Source: Arthrobacter sp. ISL-30 (GTDB lineage Bacteria; Actinomycetota; Actinomycetes; Actinomycetales; Micrococcaceae). From it: a stretch of DNA of 61,722 bases. The position numbers were made by a program, and so were the translations under genes. Shown piece after piece: positions 53,119-61,606 of the stretch. Under the pieces are notes generated by a model that had not been told where the DNA came from, searched no databases, and worked only from the letters and a program-made list of their open reading frames with translations. How positions within the stretch are numbered: position 1 is the first letter of the stretch; every line of letters begins with the position of its first letter. Where the stretch lies: assembly GCF_018613855.1 (NCBI RefSeq), contig NZ_JAGGPK010000004.1, positions 1 through 61,722 of the forward strand, written 5' to 3'.

Positions 53119-54164
53119 CTACGGTGGCCCCCAAGCACGGCGCCCACCGGTCGTCGTCGCCTGCCATTCCCCTGGACAATTCCGTGCTGGAGAAGGTGGG
53201 AAACACTCCGCTGGTACTGCTTGAGCATCTCAGCCGCGGGTTGGGCAGCAGTATCCATATCAAGCTGGAATCGGAGAATCCGGGTGGCTCCATCAAGGAC
53301 CGGACGGCGCTGAGCATGGTGCGGGCCGCCGAACGCTCGGGCGACCTCAAACCCGGCGCGACCATCGTGGAGAGCACGTCCGGGAACACCGGGATCGGCC
53401 TGGCCTTGATAGGAACGCTGACCGGCCATCCGGTCGTGGTGATCACGGCCGACACCATTTCCGAAGAGAAGCTCGCCGTGCTGCATAACTACGGAGCCCG
53501 GGTAATCCTCACGGACTGGAACGCGCCGTCGGAATCTCCTGAAAACGCGCGGGCGGTCGCGGCAAGGATCACGGCGGACATCCCAGGCGCCTGGCGTCCA
53601 ATGCAGTTCGATAACCCTGCCAACCCCGCCGCACACTATGAAGGCACAGGGCCGGAAATCTGGCGCCAGACGAACGGGCGGGTGACCCATTTTGTGGCCG
53701 GCATCGGTACCGGCGGCACCATTAGCGGCAACGGCAGGTACCTCAAGGAGCAAGTGGCCAGGGAACGTCCGGGAGGGCATCTGGAAGTTGTGGGCGCAGA
53801 TCCTTCCGGATCCGTCTACAGCGGCGGGCATCCCGGCGAGATCCTGGTGGACGGCGTGGGCAACAACTGGCCCGAAGAGTATTGGCCCAGGATCTTCGAC
53901 CGCAGCGTCGTGGATCGCTTCCTGCGAATTCCCAACGATGAGGCGTACACCTCCGTTCATCGGCTGCTGAACGAGGAAGGCTTGGCGCTGGGACCGTCGT
54001 CGGGACTGGCAGTGGCCGCAGCCATCAGGGTGGCGCTGGCGGCGCCGCATGGTTCAGTGGTGGTGGCGATAGCGCCCGACGCCGGCACGAACTACCTCAG
54101 CAAAGCCTTCAATCCGGCATGGCTCGCCAGGAACAGGATCAGGATCGCGGGCGAGGAGGAATGA
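53115..54164 (+). CDS. Cysteine-synthase-like PLP enzyme
   Basis: 349 residues of the fold-type II PLP family. VGNTPLVLLEHLS, then IKLESENPGGSIKDRTALSM gives the PLP lysine in SIKDR, and VESTSGNTGIGLALI is the substrate loop; GIGTGGTISGNGRYL binds phosphate. It resembles cysteine synthase / cystathionine beta-synthase catalytic domains. The ATG lies four bases inside the lyase stop. With the two preceding genes it implies handling of an amino acid with a C-S or C-N bond. Confidence 0.87.
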   Translation: MTTVAPKHGAHRSSSPAIPLDNSVLEKVGNTPLVLLEHLSRGLGSSIHIKLESENPGGSIKDRTALSMVRAAERSGDLKPGATIVESTSGNTGIGLALIGTLTGHPVVVITADTISEEKLAVLHNYGARVILTDWNAPSESPENARAVAARITADIPGAWRPMQFDNPANPAAHYEGTGPEIWRQTNGRVTHFVAGIGTGGTISGNGRYLKEQVARERPGGHLEVVGADPSGSVYSGGHPGEILVDGVGNNWPEEYWPRIFDRSVVDRFLRIPNDEAYTSVHRLLNEEGLALGPSSGLAVAAAIRVALAAPHGSVVVAIAPDAGTNYLSKAFNPAWLARNRIRIAGEEE

Positions 54165-54194
54165 GGCTGGGCCGGACACGTGAAAGCACATGCG

Positions 54195-54240
54195 GCAAGG
54201 CCGGAGCCGGGAACTCTAGGTTCCCCGGCTCCGGCCTTGC
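54195..54240. terminator. Terminator hairpin between convergent operons
   Basis: Perfect 17-base arms GCAAGGCCGGAGCCGGG and complement with a 12-base loop, ending the lyase cassette on one side and the MHS/small-ORF unit on the other. Confidence 0.88.
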
Positions 54241-54276
54241 TGGTGATTCAATGCGGGTGGTTCATTCTTCTGGAGA

Positions 54277-54501
54277 TCAGCTATTGGCGGGATCCATAAA
54301 CCCTACATAGGTCCAGTGGCAGGCGTGGCCCGAATAGGCCGGCAGGAGCTGGCCTTCGAGGATTCGCATCCGGGTTCCGGCGACGTTCTCCCAGAGACCG
54401 GACAATTCGCAGTGGGTTCCGGTCCTCTGCTGCAGGCGGCCCTCCAGCTTCACGGATCCGGCCGACGTCGTCTTCCATGCCGTCGGATTTCGCTTTTTCA
54501 T
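54277..54501 (-). CDS. Small hypothetical protein coupled to the MHS transporter
   Basis: 74 residues starting MKKRNPTAWKTTSAGSVK. Its ATG overlaps the transporter stop (ATGA), which argues for translation in an operon. It has three cysteines/His pairs (THCELSG, SGHACHW) that might bind metal. I do not recognise a family. Confidence 0.5.
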   Translation of the reverse strand: MKKRNPTAWKTTSAGSVKLEGRLQQRTGTHCELSGLWENVAGTRMRILEGQLLPAYSGHACHWTYVGFMDPANS

Positions 54502-55859
54502 CGGACCGCAGCTTCCTCGGTTGCAGCCGTTGCCTGGAGATACTCTTCGTCTTCGGCCACATTGGAGTTCCGGCCGAGGGCGAGGCCAACCAGCGTGAGC
54601 AGGCATGCGGCGCTCAGGTAGGCGGCCACTGGGAGCCAGCTGTTGAAGGCGCCCATCAGGAGGGTGAACATAAAGGGTGCCAGCGCGCCACCGATGATTC
54701 CGGCAAAGGTGTAGGCCAGGGAGCTGCCCGTGGACCGCAGACGCGGAGTGAACTGCTCAACGACGAAGGCCGCCTGGGGACCGTACATAAAGGAGTGGAA
54801 GAGCAGGCCCATGACCGTACCGATGATGAGCACCACCGGGGATTTGCCCTCGAGGACGATGAAGAACACGTAGGCCCAAACCGAGGCGCCAATGGCGGCG
54901 ACCCCGTAGACAAGCCTGCGATTGATGCGGTCCGAGACGGCTCCGGCCAGGGGCATCGAGAAGAGCTGAAGGGCTGAACCGATCATCACGGCCGTGAGGA
55001 CCTGTCCGCGGTCGAAGCCGAGTTTCTGGATGCCATATGTGAGTGTGAAGACCGTGCACAGGGCGTACAGGACGTCCGGTCCGATGCGGCTGAGGATGGC
55101 TGCGGCCAGTGGACGACGCTGGGTGAGCAGGACTTCCCTGATGGGTGCGTTGGGCTTTTCACCGCGGGCCTCAAGAGCCTTGAAAACTGGGGTGTCTTCC
55201 AGCTTGAGCCGGATCCAAAGCCCGAAGGCAACGAGGAGGGCTGAGATGAGGAAGGCGATCCTCCAGCCGTAATCCAGGAACGCCTGTTCGGAGAGCGAGA
55301 GGGTCAGGACTGCCAGCGCGCCATTGGCCATGAGGTTGCCGGCGGGCGGGCCGATCTGAGCGGCGGAGGCCCAGAATCCGCGGCGGTTCGGGTCGCCGAA
55401 CTCGCTGGAAAGCAGGACGGCGCCGCCCCACTCGCCGCCTACGCCGACGCCCTGAGCGAAGCGAAGGAGGACCAGGACAATGGGAGCGATGATGCCGATG
55501 CTGCCATATGTTGGCAGGAGGCCGATAAGGAAGGTCGCGACGCCGATCAGCATCAGTGTGATGACGAGGACCTTCTTCCGGCCGATCTCGTCTCCGAGAC
55601 GGCCGAAGATGATTCCGCCGACGGGCCGGGAGATGTAGCCCACAGCGTAGGTGGAGAAGGCAAGCAGGGTGCCCGTCATGGGGTCCTGGGCGGGGAAGAA
55701 GATGATCGGAAAGACGATCGCGGCTGCCGCTGAATAAACGGCGAAATCGTAGAACTCGAGCGCGGTGCCCGTAAGGCTTGCTGCGAATGCCTTGAACATG
55801 TCCTTACGTCCGACAGCCGTTGTCGGCGTCTCGCGGGCCAATGCTAATTGGGTGGCCAT
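54498..55859 (-). CDS. MFS transporter, MHS (metabolite:H+ symporter) family
   Basis: About 453 residues with 12 helices. The MHS-type N-terminus is KAFAASLTGTALEFYDFAVYSAAAAIVFPIIFFP, and the motif-A loop is GRLGDEIGRKKVLVITLMLIG. Start ATG 55859 (MATQLALA) is preceded by GGAGG; upstream frame to 55928 lacks a site. Substrates in this family are dicarboxylates, betaine, shikimate and similar. Tandem GntR-like operators lie 73-105 bases upstream. Confidence 0.88.
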   Translation of the reverse strand: MATQLALARETPTTAVGRKDMFKAFAASLTGTALEFYDFAVYSAAAAIVFPIIFFPAQDPMTGTLLAFSTYAVGYISRPVGGIIFGRLGDEIGRKKVLVITLMLIGVATFLIGLLPTYGSIGIIAPIVLVLLRFAQGVGVGGEWGGAVLLSSEFGDPNRRGFWASAAQIGPPAGNLMANGALAVLTLSLSEQAFLDYGWRIAFLISALLVAFGLWIRLKLEDTPVFKALEARGEKPNAPIREVLLTQRRPLAAAILSRIGPDVLYALCTVFTLTYGIQKLGFDRGQVLTAVMIGSALQLFSMPLAGAVSDRINRRLVYGVAAIGASVWAYVFFIVLEGKSPVVLIIGTVMGLLFHSFMYGPQAAFVVEQFTPRLRSTGSSLAYTFAGIIGGALAPFMFTLLMGAFNSWLPVAAYLSAACLLTLVGLALGRNSNVAEDEEYLQATAATEEAAVR

Positions 55860-55931
55860 TTTGTCCTCCAGAAGATGCGATGCCACGTGGGACTTCGGGT
55901 GGCGGGTGATGATGTTCCGACTCCGCATTCG

Positions 55932-55964
55932 AAGTTGTTGAACAATCTCAAGTTGTTGAACAAT
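55932..55964. promoter_or_regulatory. Tandem GntR-type operators
   Basis: AAGTTGTTGAACAAT occurs twice (55932-55946 and 55950-55964), centre-to-centre 18 bases. Each contains the perfect palindrome TTGTT-G-AACAA, the pattern bound by FCD/GntR regulators. It should control the MHS transporter. No GntR gene lies nearby. Confidence 0.65.
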
Positions 55965-56076
55965 TTAGTGTGAACTGGACCACTTCGTCAAGGGGTTCCG
56001 GAAACTTTTACAAGTCGGAAACAGGGAGTGGTGCGGAGCTTGCAGGAGGAATCAGCCCCGTCTGCGGGTGCACGGC

Positions 56077-56106
56077 AAGCGCCCCCTGTGTGAACGGGGG
56101 GCGCTT
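56077..56106. terminator. Terminator hairpin for the SRPBCC gene
   Basis: AAGCGCCCCC and GGGGGCGCTT form a perfect 10-base stem with a ten-base loop, 20 bases after the leftward SRPBCC stop. Confidence 0.85.
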
Positions 56107-56125
56107 GATTGATGGTTCGGCTGAG

Positions 56126-56602
56126 CTAGAGCTGCGTGCCTGTGGGACCGCGGTCGTCCACTTCACCCCGCCAGGCTCCCGTTTCGCTTCCGCGTGATTC
56201 GATGAACTCCTTGAACTTCTTCAGGTCTGCCTTGACTTGTACGTCGTCGAGGCTGAGCGCTGCTCCGGCCTTCTCCACTAAAGTTTCGGGAGCCCATTCG
56301 AAATGGACCTTGACTTTGGTGTGATTGGGATCCAGGGGCGTGAACCTGATGATGCCGGCGTGCGACTTGCCGTCGGTACTGCGCCAGGCAATCCTATCGT
56401 CAGGCTCCTGGTCAACGATTTCCGTATCGAATTCTCGCTGCACGCCACCAACCTTGGTAACCCAGTGGTTGGTAGTGTCAGTGAGCTGGGTAACGGATTC
56501 AACTCCCGACATGAAATTCGGAAACTCTTCGAACTGGGTCCACTGGTTGTAGGCCGTGTGGACAGGGACAGCGACATCAATGGTCTCTTCAACCTTTTCC
56601 AT
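56126..56602 (-). CDS. SRPBCC (cyclase/dehydrase-like) protein
   Basis: 158 residues of the START-like fold, beginning EKVEETIDVAVPVHTAYNQWTQFEEFPNFMSGVESVTQL, which is the typical polyketide cyclase/dehydrase pattern. Many actinobacterial members occur near cell-envelope or stress genes, but no function is established. AGGAGG precedes the ATG. Confidence 0.88.
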   Translation of the reverse strand: MEKVEETIDVAVPVHTAYNQWTQFEEFPNFMSGVESVTQLTDTTNHWVTKVGGVQREFDTEIVDQEPDDRIAWRSTDGKSHAGIIRFTPLDPNHTKVKVHFEWAPETLVEKAGAALSLDDVQVKADLKKFKEFIESRGSETGAWRGEVDDRGPTGTQL

Positions 56603-56756
56603 TTTTCCTCCTTGGCGAAACTTGCAATGTAGTGGTCGCTGAGGTGGCGGTGGGGGCCGTGAGTGAAGTGCTGGCCAACCACACTTGCACAGTAAGCCTG
56701 CTGATTATCGATGTCCAGCCCCGGCTGACGGTTGCCGGAACCGCCAACCAGGCGTA

Positions 56757-56785
56757 CGTTTAGAGAACGGATCGTTCTCTAAACG
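56757..56785. promoter_or_regulatory. 29-base perfect palindromic operator (TetR-type)
   Basis: CGTTTAGAGAACG-GAT-CGTTCTCTAAACG has 13-base perfect arms, followed at once by the palindrome TCGAGGCCTCGA (56786-56797). It lies 14 bases before the MFS start and is the likely binding site of the TetR encoded at the end of the cassette. Confidence 0.8.
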
Positions 56786-56799
56786 TCGAGGCCTCGATC

Positions 56800-58356
56800 A
56801 TGGACAATGCCCAACACCACAATCCGCGGGTCCCTTCTGCTATCCGTGTCGCACTGCCCGGAATCCTGCTGGTGATGTTCCTCGGAGCGCTGGACCAGAC
56901 TGTCATGGCTTCGGCCCTGCCCACGGTGGCCGGGGACCTAAACGGCCTTGACCGGATGTCGGCCATCATTACCGGCTACCTCGTTGCGGCCACGGCCGCG
57001 ATGCCGCTTACGGGAAAGCTTGGAGACGCCTTCGGCCGCAAGCGCGTCCTCCAGGCTTCGCTGATCGTGTTCAGCGTCGGGGCCGCCCTGTGTTCCCTGG
57101 CCCAGTCTGTTCCCGAACTCATCTCCTACCGTGCGGTTCAAGGTATCGGCGGGGGAGGCCTCATGATTGGCGCACAGGCGGTTATTGGCGAACTGGTCAG
57201 CCCTCGTGACCGGGGGAGGTTCCTTGGCATTATCGGTGCGGCTTTCATTGTGGCGGCGGTGGTCGGACCGCTAGCCGGCGGAGCGGTGGTGGACTACTTT
57301 TCCTGGCGATGGATCTTCTACTCGTACCTGCCGCTGGGTCTTGCGGCCCTCGTCGTCGTGACCCTCACACTCCGGCTTCCGGCCCATCCCCAGGGGAGAC
57401 GCGTCGACTACGGCGGGGCAGCCCTGCTGAGCCTCGCGATCGTTTCCCTGATCCTGCTGTGCAGCGGCGGCAGTTACTCGGGACCGGGCTGGCTGGTACC
57501 TGTTCTGGTGGCGGTGACCGTCGTGGCGGTGGCCGGATGGCTGTTAATCTCACGTCGAAATGCGGATCCGATCATCCCATTGTCCTTGTTCCGTGACGCC
57601 GCTTTCACAATTCCAACAGCGGTGAGTTTCCTGATCGGCTTCGCAATGTTCGCCACCCTGAGCTACCTTCCCGTTTTCCTGCAGGTGGGTATGGGTATGT
57701 CCGCTACTGCTTCCGGCGGCATGCTGATCGTCCTCATGGCCGGGATCCTGCTCACGACCGCGGCATCCGGCCTTTTGATCACGCTGACAGGGCGCTACAA
57801 GATGTATCCGGTGGCCGGGACGATGCTGGCTGTTCCGGGAATCTGGCTGTTCAGCACCATGGATTCGCACAGCAGTCCGTGGCTGGTGCTCGTGGCCATG
57901 CTGTTGCTTGGCCTGGGCATCGGGTTGGTAATGCAAGTAATGGTGCTGGTGGTGCAGAATTCCGTGGAGCGACGTGATCTGGGCGCGGCCACGTCCACTG
58001 TTACGTTCCTGCGCCAGGTGGGAGCCTCTGTAGGCGTGGCCGTGCTGGGGTCACTCATCACTGTTCGTTTCGCCGCATCCGTGCCCGCGCCCCTGGCCTC
58101 GGAGCTTGGAGACCGAATCAAGTCGCTGACCCCCAAGACGCTGGAGCAACTGCCTCCCACGGACCGGGCGGCAGTGGCCGAGGCGTTCGGACACGCGCTT
58201 CCACCTGTGTTCGGTTACGCCGCCGTGATTCTGGTAGCCGCGTTCGTGCTGACGCTCTTCCTTCCTAAGCGTGAATTGCGAACTACCTCCCATGCAGACG
58301 CATCACGGCATTCTCACCCAACATCCCCGCCGAAAGAAGGAGCCTCCGATGACTGA
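56800..58356 (+). CDS. MFS drug exporter, DHA2 (EmrB/QacA) family
   Basis: 518 residues, 14 predicted helices. LDQTVMASALPTVAGDL and LGDAFGRKRVLQASLIVF are the DHA2 motifs; RAVQGIGGGGLMIGAQAVIGELV is motif C. It should use proton motive force to export drugs. The TetR-type operator sits directly upstream, and it overlaps the next gene by eight bases. Confidence 0.92.
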   Translation: MDNAQHHNPRVPSAIRVALPGILLVMFLGALDQTVMASALPTVAGDLNGLDRMSAIITGYLVAATAAMPLTGKLGDAFGRKRVLQASLIVFSVGAALCSLAQSVPELISYRAVQGIGGGGLMIGAQAVIGELVSPRDRGRFLGIIGAAFIVAAVVGPLAGGAVVDYFSWRWIFYSYLPLGLAALVVVTLTLRLPAHPQGRRVDYGGAALLSLAIVSLILLCSGGSYSGPGWLVPVLVAVTVVAVAGWLLISRRNADPIIPLSLFRDAAFTIPTAVSFLIGFAMFATLSYLPVFLQVGMGMSATASGGMLIVLMAGILLTTAASGLLITLTGRYKMYPVAGTMLAVPGIWLFSTMDSHSSPWLVLVAMLLLGLGIGLVMQVMVLVVQNSVERRDLGAATSTVTFLRQVGASVGVAVLGSLITVRFAASVPAPLASELGDRIKSLTPKTLEQLPPTDRAAVAEAFGHALPPVFGYAAVILVAAFVLTLFLPKRELRTTSHADASRHSHPTSPPKEGASDD

Positions 58357-60853
58357 CAGGATCACCGCACCCCTGGACGATTTCGGCTCGGCCGATATCG
58401 CCGTCGCCGGAGGAAAAGGCTCGGCCCTTGGCGAGCTCAGGCGCAAGGGCTTTCCTGTGCCGGCAGGTTTCATCGTGACGACGTATGCCTACCGCGCCCT
58501 CCTGGCCGAAACCGGGCTGGGGGCGGCCCTGCAGGACCTGCTGCGCGCTGGCACGCAGGACGGACCCGACGGCGCTGAGATCCGCTCCTTGTTCGCCGCT
58601 ACAGAAATGCCCGACGACGTCCGGCGGGAGGTTGGCAAGGCCTATGCAGGCTTGGGCGGTGGGGCCGTGGCCGTGCGGTCCAGCGCGACGGCGGAAGACC
58701 TGCCGAGGGCAGCATTCGCCGGCCAGCAGGACACCTACCTGAACGTCCAGGGCGAGGATGCCGTGCTCCACGCCGTCGTCGACTGCTGGGGTTCGCTCTG
58801 GACGGACCGCGCCATTGCCTATCGCCAGAGGCAAGGGATCGATCCCCGCGAGGTGGCCATCGCCGTCGTCGTGCAGAAGATGGTGCCGGCCGAAATGGCC
58901 GGTGTCATGTTCACGGCCAATCCCGTCACGGGCGAACGCGGTGAAATTGTGGTTGAGGCCAGCCCAGGGCTTGGCGAGGCGGTGGTTTCAGGGCAAGTGA
59001 CGCCCGAGCAATATGTCCTGGACCGTTCCGGGAAGCCCCTCAGCTTCACGCCTGGGCGCCGTGAAGTTGTCATCAGTGCGGCCGCCGGCGGAGGCACGCT
59101 TGAACAGGCCGGCAGTGCCGCTCCGGGGCCGGGGCTCGCGCCGGAACAACTGACGCAGTTGGCTGCCCTGGCGCAGCGTGCACAGGAGCATTTCGGCCGG
59201 CCGCAGGATATGGAGTGGGCCGCCGTCGACGACCGCGTGTACGTGCTGCAGTCACGGCCCTTGACGGCGCTGCCGCCCCAGCCGCCAACGCTCAATCCAT
59301 TCCAGAAAAGGCTTGGACCGTTCTTCGTGGAGATGTTCCAGGAGCGGCCCTATCCGCTGGATGTTTCGGGCTGGATGAGCCGGGGCATCCTGGCCATGTT
59401 GGACGGGATGGCCGGGAGCGTGGGCGTCGTCTTCCCGAGGGTCGAGAAGCTGCTGCCCGAGGAAGACGGCGTGGTGGTGCAGTTGGTGCCGCCTGTACCG
59501 CATCCCACCATCAGAACATTGGCCGCTCCGGTTTCCCTGACCCGCCGTGCGAGGCAATTCAAGCCCACCGAATGGATGGAGGATCCCCGGTTTTCCGAAT
59601 TCCTGGACCGCGTGGAGCGGCTGAACGCCAGGGACCCGGGCGGGCTGCGCTGGGCGGAAATCGTGGGCATGGCGGAGGATTGCTTCGCCACTATGCGGGG
59701 AATCACGGACTTGCGCATCTCCTACCTGCCGGGCGCGTTCCTGCCAATGCTGAAGCTGCGCGCCATGCTTCTGCTGCTCGGCAGGTTGAGGCTGGCATCG
59801 GCCCTGATCGCCGGCGCGGAGACCCGGACAAGCCAGGCGAACAGGGCACTGGAACGATTGGCTGACGTTGCCTCAGCCGATCCGGAGTTGGCGCGCGCCT
59901 TCGTCGAAGCCGACGCCGGCCGGCTGGCCGAACTCGTGGAAAGGCAGCCCGCCGACGTCCCCTTCCGCCAGGCCTTCGAGTCGTTTCTGCGGGAGTATGG
60001 TCACCGTGAAACTGTGAGCGTGGTCCTGAGCAGCGCCCCCACCTGGTCCGACGCCCCTGGAGTAGTGCTGGGGCTGGTGAAGAGCTTGATGGGAGAACGA
60101 CGCCAGTCGCCGGACCAGACCGGTGCAGCGCTGGAGGAGCTTGGACGGCACGCCGCGCTGCGCTACCCGACGGTTCGACGGCGCGTGCTTGACGCCGTCG
60201 ATGCAGCGCGGAAGGGAATGGCGTTTCGCGAGGACAGCCACTTCTACGCCACCAAGGTCATTCCGCCGCTGCGCCGCGCCTACCGTGAGCTGGGCGAACG
60301 CCTCGTCCGCGCCGGCGTCGTCGATGTCGCCCAGGACATCTACCATCTGCGCTTCGAAGAGCTTGCGTCCATTCGGGATAACGACGACGGCGCGCTGCCG
60401 GCTTCCGTCCGGGAACGTTTCCGGCGCCTTGTGCTGGCTCGGGCTGAAAAACGGCGCGAGTTGGAGGGAATCCCGCTGCTGGACACGTCCCTGCTCTTCC
60501 ATGATCGCAAGGTGCCCGGAGCTCTTGTCTCGGGAATGTCGGCAAGCCGGGGCCTCGCCGAAGGGCCTGTACGGGTTATCCGTGAACCCGCCGAATTCGG
60601 ACGGCTGCAAAGTGGGGAAATCCTCGTCTGCCCCTACACCAACCCCTCGTGGACGCCGCTCTTCCAACGGGCCGCCGCCGTCGTCGTTGACACCGGTGGA
60701 CTTGGCTCGCATGCGGCGATCGTGGCCCGCGAGTATGGCATTCCGGCTGTGATGGGGACAGGTACGGGCACCAGCACCCTCTTTGATGCTCAGAAAGTGC
60801 TGGTGGATGGGGATGCCGGAGTGGTCCGGCCCGCGGCTTTGGAGGGGTCCTAA
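58349..60853 (+). CDS. Rifampin phosphotransferase-like PEP-utilising enzyme
   Basis: 834 residues with the PEP synthase/Rph layout: ATP-grasp domain (GGKGSALGELRRKGFPVPAGF, VAVRSSATAEDLPRAAFAGQQDTYLNV), a middle domain (rifampin-binding in Rph) and a swivelling His domain with GGLGSHAAIVAREYGIPAVMGTGTG, where His is the phospho-acceptor. Length matches Rph (~860). The substrate is not proven; the neighbours (drug exporter, TetR) support resistance. Start ATG 58349 follows AAGGAG. Confidence 0.82.
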   Translation: MTDRITAPLDDFGSADIAVAGGKGSALGELRRKGFPVPAGFIVTTYAYRALLAETGLGAALQDLLRAGTQDGPDGAEIRSLFAATEMPDDVRREVGKAYAGLGGGAVAVRSSATAEDLPRAAFAGQQDTYLNVQGEDAVLHAVVDCWGSLWTDRAIAYRQRQGIDPREVAIAVVVQKMVPAEMAGVMFTANPVTGERGEIVVEASPGLGEAVVSGQVTPEQYVLDRSGKPLSFTPGRREVVISAAAGGGTLEQAGSAAPGPGLAPEQLTQLAALAQRAQEHFGRPQDMEWAAVDDRVYVLQSRPLTALPPQPPTLNPFQKRLGPFFVEMFQERPYPLDVSGWMSRGILAMLDGMAGSVGVVFPRVEKLLPEEDGVVVQLVPPVPHPTIRTLAAPVSLTRRARQFKPTEWMEDPRFSEFLDRVERLNARDPGGLRWAEIVGMAEDCFATMRGITDLRISYLPGAFLPMLKLRAMLLLLGRLRLASALIAGAETRTSQANRALERLADVASADPELARAFVEADAGRLAELVERQPADVPFRQAFESFLREYGHRETVSVVLSSAPTWSDAPGVVLGLVKSLMGERRQSPDQTGAALEELGRHAALRYPTVRRRVLDAVDAARKGMAFREDSHFYATKVIPPLRRAYRELGERLVRAGVVDVAQDIYHLRFEELASIRDNDDGALPASVRERFRRLVLARAEKRRELEGIPLLDTSLLFHDRKVPGALVSGMSASRGLAEGPVRVIREPAEFGRLQSGEILVCPYTNPSWTPLFQRAAAVVVDTGGLGSHAAIVAREYGIPAVMGTGTGTSTLFDAQKVLVDGDAGVVRPAALEGS

Positions 60854-60854
60854 A

Positions 60855-61517
60855 ATGCCGGAACAGCCGGAGCAGCTGGAACAGCCGGACCAGCCGGACC
60901 AGGCGGACCATCGTAAACTGCCGCGGCGCCGCGGAGCGGCCCTGAACGCGGCAATCTTCGAGGCGGTCCGGGCAGAGATCGCCGAATCGGGCTATGCCGC
61001 TCTGACCATGGACGGCATAGCCGAGCGGGCCCGGGCCAGCAAGGCATCTCTATATAGGCGTTGGCCAGGCCGCGCGGCCCTGGTCCTCGAGGCGGCCTAC
61101 GACGCGATGCCGAACCCGGCGACTGTGCCTGACACCGGAAGCCTTCGTGGCGATGCCCTGGCTGTCCTGCGCGATGTGGCGCGGCAGTTGGAGGGTACCG
61201 TAGGGGAAGCCATGCGGGGGTTGCTGGGCGAGGCTCTCCAAAACCCGGCCGTGGCCTCGGAGATCCGGGACTACACCCGCGGCAATGTCGGCAAGGTCAT
61301 GCGCACCATCATCAACCAGGCAGCGGTGCGGGGAGAATGCGATCCTGCCCTTGCCACTGATTGCCGAGTTGAGGCCGGACCCGCCTTGTTGCGGCAGCGG
61401 TTCATTTTCTCTGCCGGGCCAATCGACGACGATTACCTCGTCCAGATCGTAGACGAGGTGATGCTGCCGCTGCTGGGAGCCAGCCCGCCTGGTATAACGC
61501 CCAGCGGAGCCCGCTGA
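60855..61517 (+). CDS. TetR family regulator
   Basis: About 220 residues; the N-terminal HTH is FEAVRAEIAESGYAALTMDGIAERARASKASLYRRWPGRAALV. A Glu/Gln/Asp/Pro-rich head precedes it. Translation starts at ATG 60855 after GGAGGGG. It probably represses the MFS-phosphotransferase-tetR operon by binding 56757-56785, with a drug as inducer. Confidence 0.92.
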   Translation: MPEQPEQLEQPDQPDQADHRKLPRRRGAALNAAIFEAVRAEIAESGYAALTMDGIAERARASKASLYRRWPGRAALVLEAAYDAMPNPATVPDTGSLRGDALAVLRDVARQLEGTVGEAMRGLLGEALQNPAVASEIRDYTRGNVGKVMRTIINQAAVRGECDPALATDCRVEAGPALLRQRFIFSAGPIDDDYLVQIVDEVMLPLLGASPPGITPSGAR

Positions 61518-61522
61518 CGCTT

Positions 61523-61550
61523 GCCCAACTGACTCGCAGTTGTTGTCGTC
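61523..61550. repeat. Dispersed palindromic repeat, family B copy 3 (half)
   Basis: GCCCAACTGACTCGCAGTTG and the following TTGTCG match the right arm of the 16000-16067 element in inverse orientation over about 26 bases and then stop. The other arm is replaced by sequence leading into the IS element, suggesting the palindrome was interrupted. Confidence 0.7.
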
Positions 61551-61606
61551 AAAACGGGGGTGGAGTCATATGGTCGTAGCAACGCTCTGAATTGATGGAG
61601 TGTTCT

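Noticed and set aside
55970..56197. A 75-codon frame between the MHS and SRPBCC genes
   Set aside because: It overlaps a terminator and the 3' end of the SRPBCC gene, and has no family resemblance.
56757..56785. Rifamycin-associated element before the Rph-like operon
   Set aside because: The palindrome lies in the right place but does not resemble the known GC-rich RAE; a TetR operator is the simpler reading.
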